From the IMG/VR virus record IMGVR_UViG_3300046009_012564, positions 1-50,776 of that record: DNA of 50,776 nt; one strand, given 5' to 3'. Under the pieces are notes generated by a model. That model worked only from the letters and a program-made list of their open reading frames with translations. It was not told where the DNA came from and searched no databases. A program made the position numbers and the translations under genes. Source of the stretch: a virus. The first letter of the stretch is position 1, and each line of letters begins with the position of its first letter. Positions 43,957 to 50,705 of the stretch are shown piece by piece.

Positions 43957-45019
43957 AATATTTCCATTTTTAATAGCGCTTTCTGCACTATCAGTTTCTG
44001 CTTCGGCCGCTTTCTATTCAGTAAGCGGCCTTAGTAAACTTTTCGCAGGTGCTAGTTTGGCTGTAATTATTATGGCAACTTCTCTAGAAATAGCTAAACT
44101 AATTATTGTTTCTTTACTTTATCAGTATAGAAAAACTTTACCTTTAATGTTAAAAATTTATTTAACAATAGCTGCTACTATCCTTGTTTTAATTACTTCT
44201 ATGGGTATTTATGGTTTTTTATCAGCAGCATATCAAGAAACAGCAAATAAAGATGGTTTTGTTACTCAACAAATAGAAGTATTAGAAACTAAAAAAGAAT
44301 TATACGAAGATAATCGTAATAATATTATCCAAGAAAAACAATCATTAGCTGAATTAAAAGGTACATTATCTAAAGGTTCAACTACTCAATATACAGATAA
44401 GAATGGTAATTTAGTAGTTAGATCTAATAATGCATCTATTAAACAAATTGAATCTGCTAATAAATCGGATGATGCTTTAACAAATAAATTAAATATAGTT
44501 AATGATTCTATATTTAGTTTAGAAACTCAAATATTAGAAGTTAAAACTAATGGTGAAGCCGCAAGTGAATTAGGACCTTTAAAATTTCTTTCTAACTTAA
44601 CGGGCGTTGCCATGGATAGGATCATAAATTGGTTATTATTAATTATAATATTTGTATTTGATCCTTTAGCAATTGCATTAGTTATAGCAGCTAATTTTGC
44701 TTTTGAAAATTCTAAAAATAAAAATGATATGAAGTTATTTAATTGGTTTAAAAAACAAACCACCCCAGAACCTACCCCAGTACAAGAAGTTTCTAATAAT
44801 GAACCTGAGATTTTTCCTGAAGAAATTATTTTAGAAGATATTAAAAGTGATGTTTCTGAAGAAAAAAAAGTTACTTTAGCTGAACCTACTGAAAGTTTAG
44901 TTGAGCTTGTAAATGAATATAAAGAAAATATCCAAACCCAACCCCAACTCAGCCCCCGAGAATTAAAAATTAAACAAAAATTTAATAAATCAGATGATGA
45001 TTTGACTATAAAATATTAG
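43937..45019 (+). CDS. Membrane protein with extracytoplasmic coiled coil
   Basis: The protein has 360 residues. It has about three N-terminal membrane segments (IFPFLIALSALSVSASAAF, LFAGASLAVIIMATSLEIA, IYLTIAATILVLITSMGIYG), then an about 120-residue coiled-coil-rich region, then a membrane segment (WLLLIIIFVFDPLAIALVIA), then an acidic Pro/Glu-rich cytoplasmic tail. I do not recognise the family with certainty. It overlaps the holin gene, so it may control lysis or remodel the host envelope during infection. Confidence 0.65.
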   Translation: MKNLQNKIFPFLIALSALSVSASAAFYSVSGLSKLFAGASLAVIIMATSLEIAKLIIVSLLYQYRKTLPLMLKIYLTIAATILVLITSMGIYGFLSAAYQETANKDGFVTQQIEVLETKKELYEDNRNNIIQEKQSLAELKGTLSKGSTTQYTDKNGNLVVRSNNASIKQIESANKSDDALTNKLNIVNDSIFSLETQILEVKTNGEAASELGPLKFLSNLTGVAMDRIINWLLLIIIFVFDPLAIALVIAANFAFENSKNKNDMKLFNWFKKQTTPEPTPVQEVSNNEPEIFPEEIILEDIKSDVSEEKKVTLAEPTESLVELVNEYKENIQTQPQLSPRELKIKQKFNKSDDDLTIKY

Positions 45020-45021
45020 TT

Positions 45022-45438
45022 ATGAAAAAAATATTAGTTTTATTTATTTTTTTATTAGTATCATTTAGTTCATTTGGGCAACAAATTCTAAAATGGCATA
45101 AAGTTACTAACTATATGTCTACCTCCGAAATGATTTGGAGTCAGGTAGAACAAAAAACAATATTTTTTGATAATCACGATTTAGCAGCAACCAGTGCTGT
45201 TTGGGATATTACATTAGATGTAGTAAACGGAGAAGGATTTGTAACCTCAGGTAATATTACTTACCGAGTAAAATCAACCACAATTGAAGAGCGAGAAGGA
45301 ATGAAAATGGTTGTAATGAATGCTTACAATGAAACTTTAAATATTCCTGTTTTAATGATTGCAAATACTATTGATAATAAATTTAAAATGGGTATTTACG
45401 TTGAAGCACATAAAAAAGTTTATTATTTCTACGAATAA
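45022..45438 (+). CDS. Secreted protein of unknown function
   Basis: The protein has 138 residues. KKILVLFIFLLVSFSSFGQQ is a textbook Bacteroidota signal peptide, cleaved after the Gly-Gln region. The mature part looks beta-rich (KTIFFDNHDLAATSAVW, ITLDVVNGEGFVTSG, TYRVKSTTIEEREG) and has no Cys. Function is unknown. The gene starts two bases after the previous stop. Such a small periplasmic protein could modify host surface properties or superinfection. Confidence 0.65.
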   Translation: MKKILVLFIFLLVSFSSFGQQILKWHKVTNYMSTSEMIWSQVEQKTIFFDNHDLAATSAVWDITLDVVNGEGFVTSGNITYRVKSTTIEEREGMKMVVMNAYNETLNIPVLMIANTIDNKFKMGIYVEAHKKVYYFYE

Positions 45439-45450
45439 TTTATTTGTAAA

Positions 45451-45852
45451 ATGATTTCAAATCTAAAACGACCTTATAAATTAGAAATAAGAAAAACCTA
45501 TCAAAAAGGTTGGGGAGTATTTGCTACTTCACCTATATATCTTAATGAAGTTATTGAAGAATGTCCTTTATTAGAAGTACCTACTAAATTATCTAACTCT
45601 CACCCTGAAGCTTTTATGGATTATGCTTTTGCTTATCCAATAGAAAACCCTCAACTACAAGTTCTTCCTCTTGGATTTGGCTGTATATACAATCATTCAG
45701 ATACACCTAATGCTAAATGGCAACACAATCCATTAGATAGTCAAATTTTTCAATTTATAGCTATAAGAGATATACAAGTAGGAGAAGAGATTTGTACTTA
45801 TTATGGAGACGAAAAATATTGGGCTCAAAGACCCTACATTAAAAAAATTTAA
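45451..45852 (+). CDS. SET-domain protein (putative lysine methyltransferase)
   Basis: The protein has 133 residues, a minimal SET domain. KGWGVFATSPI is the SAM-binding start, N81-H82 in GCIYNHSDTPN matches the NHxxxPN motif, and GEEICTYYGDEKYW matches the GEE...Y motif with Y117 or Y118 as catalytic Tyr. The size is like the chlorovirus vSET enzyme. Viral SET proteins methylate host or viral proteins on lysine. The target here is unknown; host nucleoid or ribosomal proteins and the phage's own virion proteins are possibilities. Confidence 0.8.
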   Translation: MISNLKRPYKLEIRKTYQKGWGVFATSPIYLNEVIEECPLLEVPTKLSNSHPEAFMDYAFAYPIENPQLQVLPLGFGCIYNHSDTPNAKWQHNPLDSQIFQFIAIRDIQVGEEICTYYGDEKYWAQRPYIKKI

Positions 45853-45867
45853 AACATTTTACAATAC

Positions 45868-46656
45868 ATGGCAACGCTAGATAATAGATTGCGAGCAATA
45901 AATTTTCAAATTCAATCATTTTTAGGACTTAAAAAACAAGACAATAATGAGAATTTTGAGCTAGTTAAAGAATGGGATTTTACTAAAACTACTTTTGATG
46001 AGTTAAAAAAAGATTTTCGTTTTACCCCACCTTGGGGTGAAAAAATAAATAAGAAACACTCGTGTAAGTTTAACGAGAATAATATTAAATTAACCTCTGA
46101 AGGAATTGAATTTTGGAATTCAGTAAATACTGGAAGTGATAATACGGAAACTCCTTATATTGCAGGAGCGATTATAACGAGAAAAGCAACTACTTTACCA
46201 GCATTCGGGAAAATTGAGGCGTTGGTTGAAATCCCAAGGTATAAGGGACAATTCCCAGCATTTTGGACGACTGATGAATTAGCAGCAATGCCCGAATTTG
46301 ATATATTTGAGTTTATTTGGCCCTCATGGAAAGAAGAAGCTACAATGGCTGGGAATATTCACTATGGAACTGCTTATGATTCTAAAAAATGGAAATTTGA
46401 TAATCCAAGTTGGTTGGGTGTAAGTGGAAAAACGTGGGATAAACCCATTAAATTTAGCGCTGAATTTTATCCTCACGAGACTCTATATAAGGTAAATAAT
46501 TATGTTGTATATAAAACTATAAACGGGTATACACCTAATAATAGGGTAGTGTGGTTAAATGGTGGCACTTATCATAGTGGAGGAGGGCCTATAGGAGAAG
46601 GACCATGGTTATCTTTAAAAGCTAAATATCTAAAATTTTACAGATTAAAAGAATAA
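45868..46656 (+). CDS. GH16-family glycoside hydrolase
   Basis: The protein has 262 residues. The jelly-roll catalytic motif is E143-x-D145-x-x-E148 in PEFDIFEFIW. ITRKATTLPAFGKIEALVEIP, GQFPAFWTTDE and HETLYKVNNYVVYKT are the strands expected around it in GH16 laminarinases, carrageenases and agarases. There is no signal peptide, so it is either a virion-attached depolymerase or is released at lysis. Marine polysaccharides such as laminarin or exopolysaccharide of the host are plausible substrates. Confidence 0.8.
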   Translation: MATLDNRLRAINFQIQSFLGLKKQDNNENFELVKEWDFTKTTFDELKKDFRFTPPWGEKINKKHSCKFNENNIKLTSEGIEFWNSVNTGSDNTETPYIAGAIITRKATTLPAFGKIEALVEIPRYKGQFPAFWTTDELAAMPEFDIFEFIWPSWKEEATMAGNIHYGTAYDSKKWKFDNPSWLGVSGKTWDKPIKFSAEFYPHETLYKVNNYVVYKTINGYTPNNRVVWLNGGTYHSGGGPIGEGPWLSLKAKYLKFYRLKE

Positions 46657-46669
46657 TTTTTTACTTAAC

Positions 46670-46700
46670 TTGCCCCCAACTAGTATGTTTAGTATATTTA
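46670..46700 (+). promoter_or_regulatory. Bacteroidota-type promoter before small-gene operon
   Basis: TTG (46670-46672) and TATATTTA (46693-46700) are again 23 bases apart, 20 bases before the ATG at 46720. The same stretch also resembles the late-type motif (ATATTTATTAAAAA), so assignment is ambiguous. Confidence 0.45.
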
Positions 46701-46719
46701 TTAAAAATAAAATAAACAA

Positions 46720-46917
46720 ATGGAAAATTTTCTAACTGAACAGGACAAAAAGAAAACACAACTTATTGATGAGCTTTTATCTGTAGCTAGCCTATTAGAT
46801 GAAGCCTATCAATACCACCCCGCAAATCCTAAACAAATTAAAGTAGAGGATTATTTCCAAGAGTTAAGTGAGAGAAAAGTACAAATTGAAACTGAATTAT
46901 CTAATTTAGAAAATTGA
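46720..46917 (+). CDS. Small coiled-coil protein (65 residues)
   Basis: The protein has 65 residues, mostly helical and charged (EQDKKKTQLIDELLSVASLL, then SERKVQIETELSNLEN). There is no recognisable family. It overlaps the next gene by four bases and has a promoter-like region directly upstream. Confidence 0.6.
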   Translation: MENFLTEQDKKKTQLIDELLSVASLLDEAYQYHPANPKQIKVEDYFQELSERKVQIETELSNLEN

Positions 46918-47159
46918 GCAAAAAAAAGTTAATTAAAGGATCCAAAATTAAAGTTAAAGGTATCTCTGAACAAGGTATCTCTAGAACTTCTATTCACGGA
47001 AAAATCTGGCAAATTGAGCGAGTTGTTAACGACTTGTCTGAATTTTACTCTAGCAAAGGTCCTTTAATTGCTTTAAAAAGTTGTAGTGAAAGGAATGCTT
47101 GTTTTTGGTTTTATTATAAAGAAGATCCTCATTTTAAAATAACAAAATTTTTAGGATAA
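46914..47159 (+). CDS. Small basic protein, TTG start
   Basis: The protein has 81 residues from a TTG that overlaps the previous stop (ATTGA). There is no in-frame ATG near the start, so the TTG is the best choice. It is rich in Lys and Ser (KKKLIKGSKIKVKGISEQ), with an SH3-like or beta-barrel-like pattern (IKVKG..., GKIWQIERVVND, FWFYYKEDP). The function is unknown; nucleic-acid binding is a guess from its charge. Confidence 0.55.
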   Translation: MSKKKLIKGSKIKVKGISEQGISRTSIHGKIWQIERVVNDLSEFYSSKGPLIALKSCSERNACFWFYYKEDPHFKITKFLG

Positions 47160-47220
47160 GAATTATTCTTTTAAAAAATCCTAATATGTATTATTGTATA
47201 ACAAAATACCATAAATAAAA

Positions 47221-47736
47221 ATGGCAATAACAACTTTAGCAGTTAGACAATTTTACCAAATTCCTTCAGAATATGGCACTTTTAACCGTCCTGCATCAAC
47301 TTTTGTAGTTACTGGATCTGTTAGTAGACTACTAGTTGATGGTGGTCGATCAAATTTAGCTAATGATTCTATGACTATCACCACTCAAAATAGCAGCCCC
47401 TATATTGCAAACTCAGGCACTGCAGAAGGTTGGTGGCCTAGTCCTAGTATTGACGGAGCTACGGGATATGGTATTATTGTAGGTGGAAATGATGTATTTG
47501 CAAATACTTCTCCAGATGGTAGAATTTCAACAGTTTCATGTTGGGGTTGGATTGCACAAGAAGATCAAGCTGCTAATGATGCTGAATTTATTGCTTTAGC
47601 TGAAATTGTAACTGGAGTTGAAATAGCTAATACAGCATCTGCTAAAACTAATTTACAAAGCCGTGGTTATTACTATCAATACCCAACTGGGTATCAAGGA
47701 CAAAGCCCAGGCACAGGACCAGGTTCAGATTCTTAA
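47221..47736 (+). CDS. Putative small virion-associated protein
   Basis: The protein has 171 residues, rich in Gly, Ser, Thr, Ala and Tyr, and opens AITTLAVRQFYQIPSEYGTF. The C-terminus is repetitive and flexible (YYYQYPTGYQGQSPGTGPG). It has no signal peptide. The composition is like a decoration or fibre-associated protein, but no family is recognised. It is closed by a strong terminator 25 bases downstream, so it ends a transcription unit. Confidence 0.55.
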   Translation: MAITTLAVRQFYQIPSEYGTFNRPASTFVVTGSVSRLLVDGGRSNLANDSMTITTQNSSPYIANSGTAEGWWPSPSIDGATGYGIIVGGNDVFANTSPDGRISTVSCWGWIAQEDQAANDAEFIALAEIVTGVEIANTASAKTNLQSRGYYYQYPTGYQGQSPGTGPGSDS

Positions 47737-47761
47737 TTGAAATAAAAAATATTTTAGAAAG

Positions 47762-47798
47762 AAGGGAAAATTTTTATAATTTTCCCTTGCTTTTTTTT
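47762..47798 (+). terminator. Strong rho-independent terminator
   Basis: AAGGGAAAATT (47762-47772) pairs with AATTTTCCCTT (47778-47788) around a 5-base loop, followed by GC and eight T. It separates the accessory genes from the DNA-modification cluster and rules out the upstream in-frame TTG (47787) as a start for the next gene. Confidence 0.9.
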
Positions 47799-47834
47799 AA
47801 AATTGGTTGTAAATTCAAGATAAATAAATTCTTA

Positions 47835-48623
47835 ATGATAAAAGTTAGTCACGAAACTCCGTTATGTCTATTAGAAGATAGTCGTTTATTTAATGATTAT
47901 GATTATTGCCTCCCCCACTTGCTCGATCAAGAGCAAGGCTATCAAGATTATTTTTTAACATCAGTAGCACAAGGTCGCTATGTTATTATGGATAATTCAC
48001 TTCATGAGCTAGGACATGCTTATGATGAGGATCGTTTGCTACACTGGATTAGTGTACTTCGCCCTAATGAATTTATTGTACCTGATGTTTGGCAAGATCG
48101 AGACAAATCAGTAGTAAACGCTCGTAAATGGGCTCAAGTTAAACTACCTATGGGGGTAGAAAAAGTAGCAGTAGTTCAAGCAACTACTATTCACGAAGCT
48201 GCTACTTGCTATCAAACCTACAAAGATCTAGGTTACAAGAAAATTGCATTTTCATATGGCGCTTCTTACTATAATGATGTAGTACCTCACGCTAATAAAA
48301 ACCTAGGTAAAGCACTTGGACGTTTATCTGTTATCTCAGCTCTATATGAAACTAAAGTAATTGAAAATAACGATCGAGTACATTTATTAGGATGTCAAGT
48401 ACCACAAGAATTTGGATGGTATAATGGATTTCAATTTATCGAATCAATTGATACTTCAAACCCAGTAATGGCTGCTCTAGAAGGCATGCGTTACACAAAT
48501 GCGGGTTTAATTGAAAAACCAAAAGCAAACATGAACGATTATTTCTTTATGTTGTCTGATCAAGTTGATTATGAGCTTTTATCTTATAACATTTTAAAGT
48601 TTCGTGAAATTAACGATTTGTAA
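47835..48623 (+). CDS. DpdA-like 7-deazaguanine DNA transglycosylase
   Basis: The protein has 262 residues from the ATG at 47835 (upstream in-frame sequence lies in the terminator). GRYVIMDNSLHELG and FIVPDVWQDRD give Asp residues in the positions of the TGT superfamily nucleophile and base-binding Asp. VAVVQATTIHEA, HLLGCQVPQEF and IESIDTSNP are the further landmarks of short phage DpdA proteins. These exchange guanine in DNA for 7-deazaguanine derivatives, which blocks restriction enzymes. Encoded next to queC-, queD- and queE-like genes, it would use their product. Confidence 0.78.
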   Translation: MIKVSHETPLCLLEDSRLFNDYDYCLPHLLDQEQGYQDYFLTSVAQGRYVIMDNSLHELGHAYDEDRLLHWISVLRPNEFIVPDVWQDRDKSVVNARKWAQVKLPMGVEKVAVVQATTIHEAATCYQTYKDLGYKKIAFSYGASYYNDVVPHANKNLGKALGRLSVISALYETKVIENNDRVHLLGCQVPQEFGWYNGFQFIESIDTSNPVMAALEGMRYTNAGLIEKPKANMNDYFFMLSDQVDYELLSYNILKFREINDL

Positions 48624-48662
48624 AAGCGTTTGCCTATACGCTTACAATACATGGCAAATTAA

Positions 48663-48676
48663 ATATTTATACAAAA
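48663..48676 (+). promoter_or_regulatory. Late-type promoter motif before queC-like gene
   Basis: ATATTTATACAAAA, a variant of the consensus, ends one base before the ATG at 48678. Confidence 0.4.
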
Positions 48677-48677
48677 C

Positions 48678-49556
48678 ATGGCAAAACACGTTGTAGTTTC
48701 GTTATCTGGAGGAATGGATTCCTCAACACTATTGCTTAGAGCGCTAAGCGAATTTGATACTGTAACAGCAGTATCGTTTGACTATGGTCAAAAACATAAA
48801 GTAGAGCTTGATCGAGCCCAATCACTGGTAAATTATATTAATGATAATCCTACTAGAGTATTCCATCATGATCATGCTCCAAATGGATTTGAAGAATCGT
48901 ATCCATTAGTAAATTACCGAGTAATTAAACTTGATGGTTTAGTTGATTTACTTAACTCAGCCCTAGTAACAGGTGGTGCCGAGGTACCAGAAGGTCACTA
49001 TGCTGAAGAAAACATGAAAGCTACAGTAGTACCCAATCGAAACAAGATTTTCAGTTCAATTACTCAGGCAATTGCTTTGTCTATTGCTACTGAAAAAAAA
49101 GAAGAATGTTCTATTGCTTTAGGTATTCACGCAGGTGATCACGCTATTTATCCTGATTGTCGTCAAGAGTTTCGTGACGCTGATGACCTCGCCTTTCGAG
49201 TAGGTAACTGGGATAGTGAATTAGTTTCATATTGGACTCCATATCTTGAAGGTGATAAATTTACTATTTTGCAAGATGGAGAGAAATTGTGTGCTAATCT
49301 AGGAGTTGACTTTAATGAAGTTTATAAACGCACTAATACCTCTTATAAACCACTTCAACATATTATTGAAACGCAACCTGGATGGACTGAGCTAGTATGG
49401 TTTAGTGATTACAAATCAGCATCATCTGTTGAACGAGTTGAAGCGTTTATTAAGCTGGGTCGCCCCGATCCCGCAGAGTATGCTGACGAGACCGGTCCTG
49501 TAACTTGGGAACATGTAATAAATGAAGTATCTAAAGTACTATCTAATCATGAGTGA
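48678..49556 (+). CDS. queC: QueC-like 7-cyano-7-deazaguanine synthase, Zn cysteines missing
   Basis: The protein has 292 residues. The PP-loop SGGMDSST (about 9-16), VSFDYGQKHKVEL, VVPNRNKIF and HAIYPDCRQEF are the QueC core. In typical QueC the C-terminus carries four Zn-binding cysteines (TCYN... and CGxCxxC). Here the equivalent positions read NTSYKP and SDYKSASSVER, so they are replaced. The enzyme converts 7-carboxy-7-deazaguanine via an amide to preQ0. Loss of the Zn site may indicate a paralogue that stops at the amide, as suggested for DpdL-type phage proteins; this is inference. The next gene starts 8 bases inside it. Confidence 0.8.
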   Translation: MAKHVVVSLSGGMDSSTLLLRALSEFDTVTAVSFDYGQKHKVELDRAQSLVNYINDNPTRVFHHDHAPNGFEESYPLVNYRVIKLDGLVDLLNSALVTGGAEVPEGHYAEENMKATVVPNRNKIFSSITQAIALSIATEKKEECSIALGIHAGDHAIYPDCRQEFRDADDLAFRVGNWDSELVSYWTPYLEGDKFTILQDGEKLCANLGVDFNEVYKRTNTSYKPLQHIIETQPGWTELVWFSDYKSASSVERVEAFIKLGRPDPAEYADETGPVTWEHVINEVSKVLSNHE

Positions 49557-49851
49557 TGGAATAACAGAAGCTCGTAGAGGCACCTATTTTAAATCCGATA
49601 AATATAACCATGATGATAGTATTATTAATCCTGAGTTATACGGAAAAATAAAAAGTACAAAAAACGTGAAAATAGATACTAAAATTAAAGATTTTAAACA
49701 TATGCCTAATCAAAAATGGCATAAAATTATGAGCTTTATTAAATCAAGTATCCGTATAACTGGTTATATTCTTATCCCATTCGACTTGACCTCAGCTGCT
49801 CTTGTTCTTATATTTAGTGAAATAGTAGGTATATTAGAAGAATTAGTATGA
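49549..49851 (+). CDS. Small membrane-associated protein in the deazaguanine cluster
   Basis: The protein has 100 residues from the ATG at 49549; an upstream in-frame ATG at 49522 would lengthen it by nine residues and the overlap with queC to 35 bases. A polar N-terminal half is followed by a hydrophobic region (ITGYILIPFDLTSAALVLIF). Family unknown. Overlaps on both sides place it in the operon. Confidence 0.55.
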   Translation: MSDGITEARRGTYFKSDKYNHDDSIINPELYGKIKSTKNVKIDTKIKDFKHMPNQKWHKIMSFIKSSIRITGYILIPFDLTSAALVLIFSEIVGILEELV

Positions 49852-49994
49852 AAAAATTCGAAACTTGGTTTTTGAAATATGGACATTGGAGTTTTTTAAC
49901 AAGCTCACTTTTTGAAGCATCAGAGAGTCGTTGGTTAACGGCGGCTGCTTTTATGTTTCTTTTTATTAACTATCAATTTTTAAACAAAAAATGA
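49848..49994 (+). CDS. Small membrane protein (48 residues)
   Basis: This short gene overlaps both neighbours by four bases (ATGA at 49848 and 49991), a packing that supports translation. It begins KKFETWFLKYGHWSFL and has one hydrophobic segment (WLTAAAFMFLFINYQFL) near the C-terminus. The family is unknown. Confidence 0.55.
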   Translation: MKKFETWFLKYGHWSFLTSSLFEASESRWLTAAAFMFLFINYQFLNKK

Positions 49995-50239
49995 AACAAC
50001 TTTGGTATTTTTCAGCCCCATGGTGCGGTCCATGTCAATCTTTTGGTCCTATTATGGATCAAGTAACAAATGCAGGTGTAAATGTAAAAAAAGTTAATAT
50101 TGATTATGAACCTAATGCCTCAACTACTTATGGTATTAAAAGTGTTCCAACTGTTATTTTAGTTGAAGACGGACAAGAAAAAGCACGTTTTATAGGAGCT
50201 CGTTCTTTGAATGATGTGATTAAATTTTACAATCAATAA
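49991..50239 (+). CDS. Thioredoxin
   Basis: The protein has 82 residues with the active site WCGPC (C12 and C15), a cis-Pro loop SVPTVIL and a final helix. It is shorter than E. coli thioredoxin (109). It may reduce the phage NrdA C-terminal cysteines, or serve QueE/QueC chemistry, since it lies inside the que cluster. It overlaps queD by one base (TAATG). Confidence 0.88.
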   Translation: MKQLWYFSAPWCGPCQSFGPIMDQVTNAGVNVKKVNIDYEPNASTTYGIKSVPTVILVEDGQEKARFIGARSLNDVIKFYNQ

Positions 50240-50703
50240 TGAGTAGTTTTAGGTCAACAAAAGTATTTGATGGCTACTCAACAGTATTCCGCCAATGGAA
50301 AGCTGAAGGAACACATTGTAGATTCCTTCATGGCTATGGAGTAAGTTTAAAAGTATGGTTCGAAGGTGAACTTGACCAGCGTAACTGGGTATGGGACTTC
50401 GGAGGTATGAAGCGTGCTAAAGGTACTATCGATGGTATGAACCCTAAAGCATGGATGGATTATATGCTTGATCATACTACAATTATTGCAGATGATGATC
50501 CATACCTTTCTTACTTCCATAACATGTACACCGAAGGTCTAATTCAACTACGAATTATTCCAGCTACAGGAGCAGAGCGTTTTGCAGAGTACTTCTACAA
50601 CAAATTAAATACATTTATTCAAGAAGAAACAGATGGTCGTGTTAAAGTAGTTCAAGTTGAATTTCGTGAACACGAGAAAAACACAGCATTTTATAAAGGA
50701 TAA
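50239..50703 (+). CDS. queD: QueD-like 6-carboxytetrahydropterin synthase
   Basis: The protein has 154 residues. FRQWKAEGTHCRFLHGYG corresponds to the Cys/His region of QueD; WVWDFGGMK and LDHTTIIADDDP are further landmarks with the catalytic Cys, Asp and His. In E. coli QueD zinc is held by three His; here the HGH motif is HGYG and the N-terminal His is not seen, a variant I recognise from other phage QueD-like proteins. It makes 6-carboxytetrahydropterin, the substrate of QueE, encoded next. Confidence 0.82.
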   Translation: MSSFRSTKVFDGYSTVFRQWKAEGTHCRFLHGYGVSLKVWFEGELDQRNWVWDFGGMKRAKGTIDGMNPKAWMDYMLDHTTIIADDDPYLSYFHNMYTEGLIQLRIIPATGAERFAEYFYNKLNTFIQEETDGRVKVVQVEFREHEKNTAFYKG

Positions 50704-50705
50704 TT

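Noticed and set aside
47787-47834. Upstream in-frame TTG for the DpdA-like gene
   Set aside because: It lies in the terminator stem and T tract; the ATG at 47835 fits the family start.
48617-48660. Imperfect hairpin (AAGCGT/ACGCTT) and duplicated ATGGCAAA between the dpdA-like and queC-like genes, considered as a preQ1 riboswitch
   Set aside because: The stem is short, overlaps the dpdA stop and lacks the C-rich loop and A-rich tail of preQ1 aptamers. The first ATG opens only a two-codon frame before TAA.
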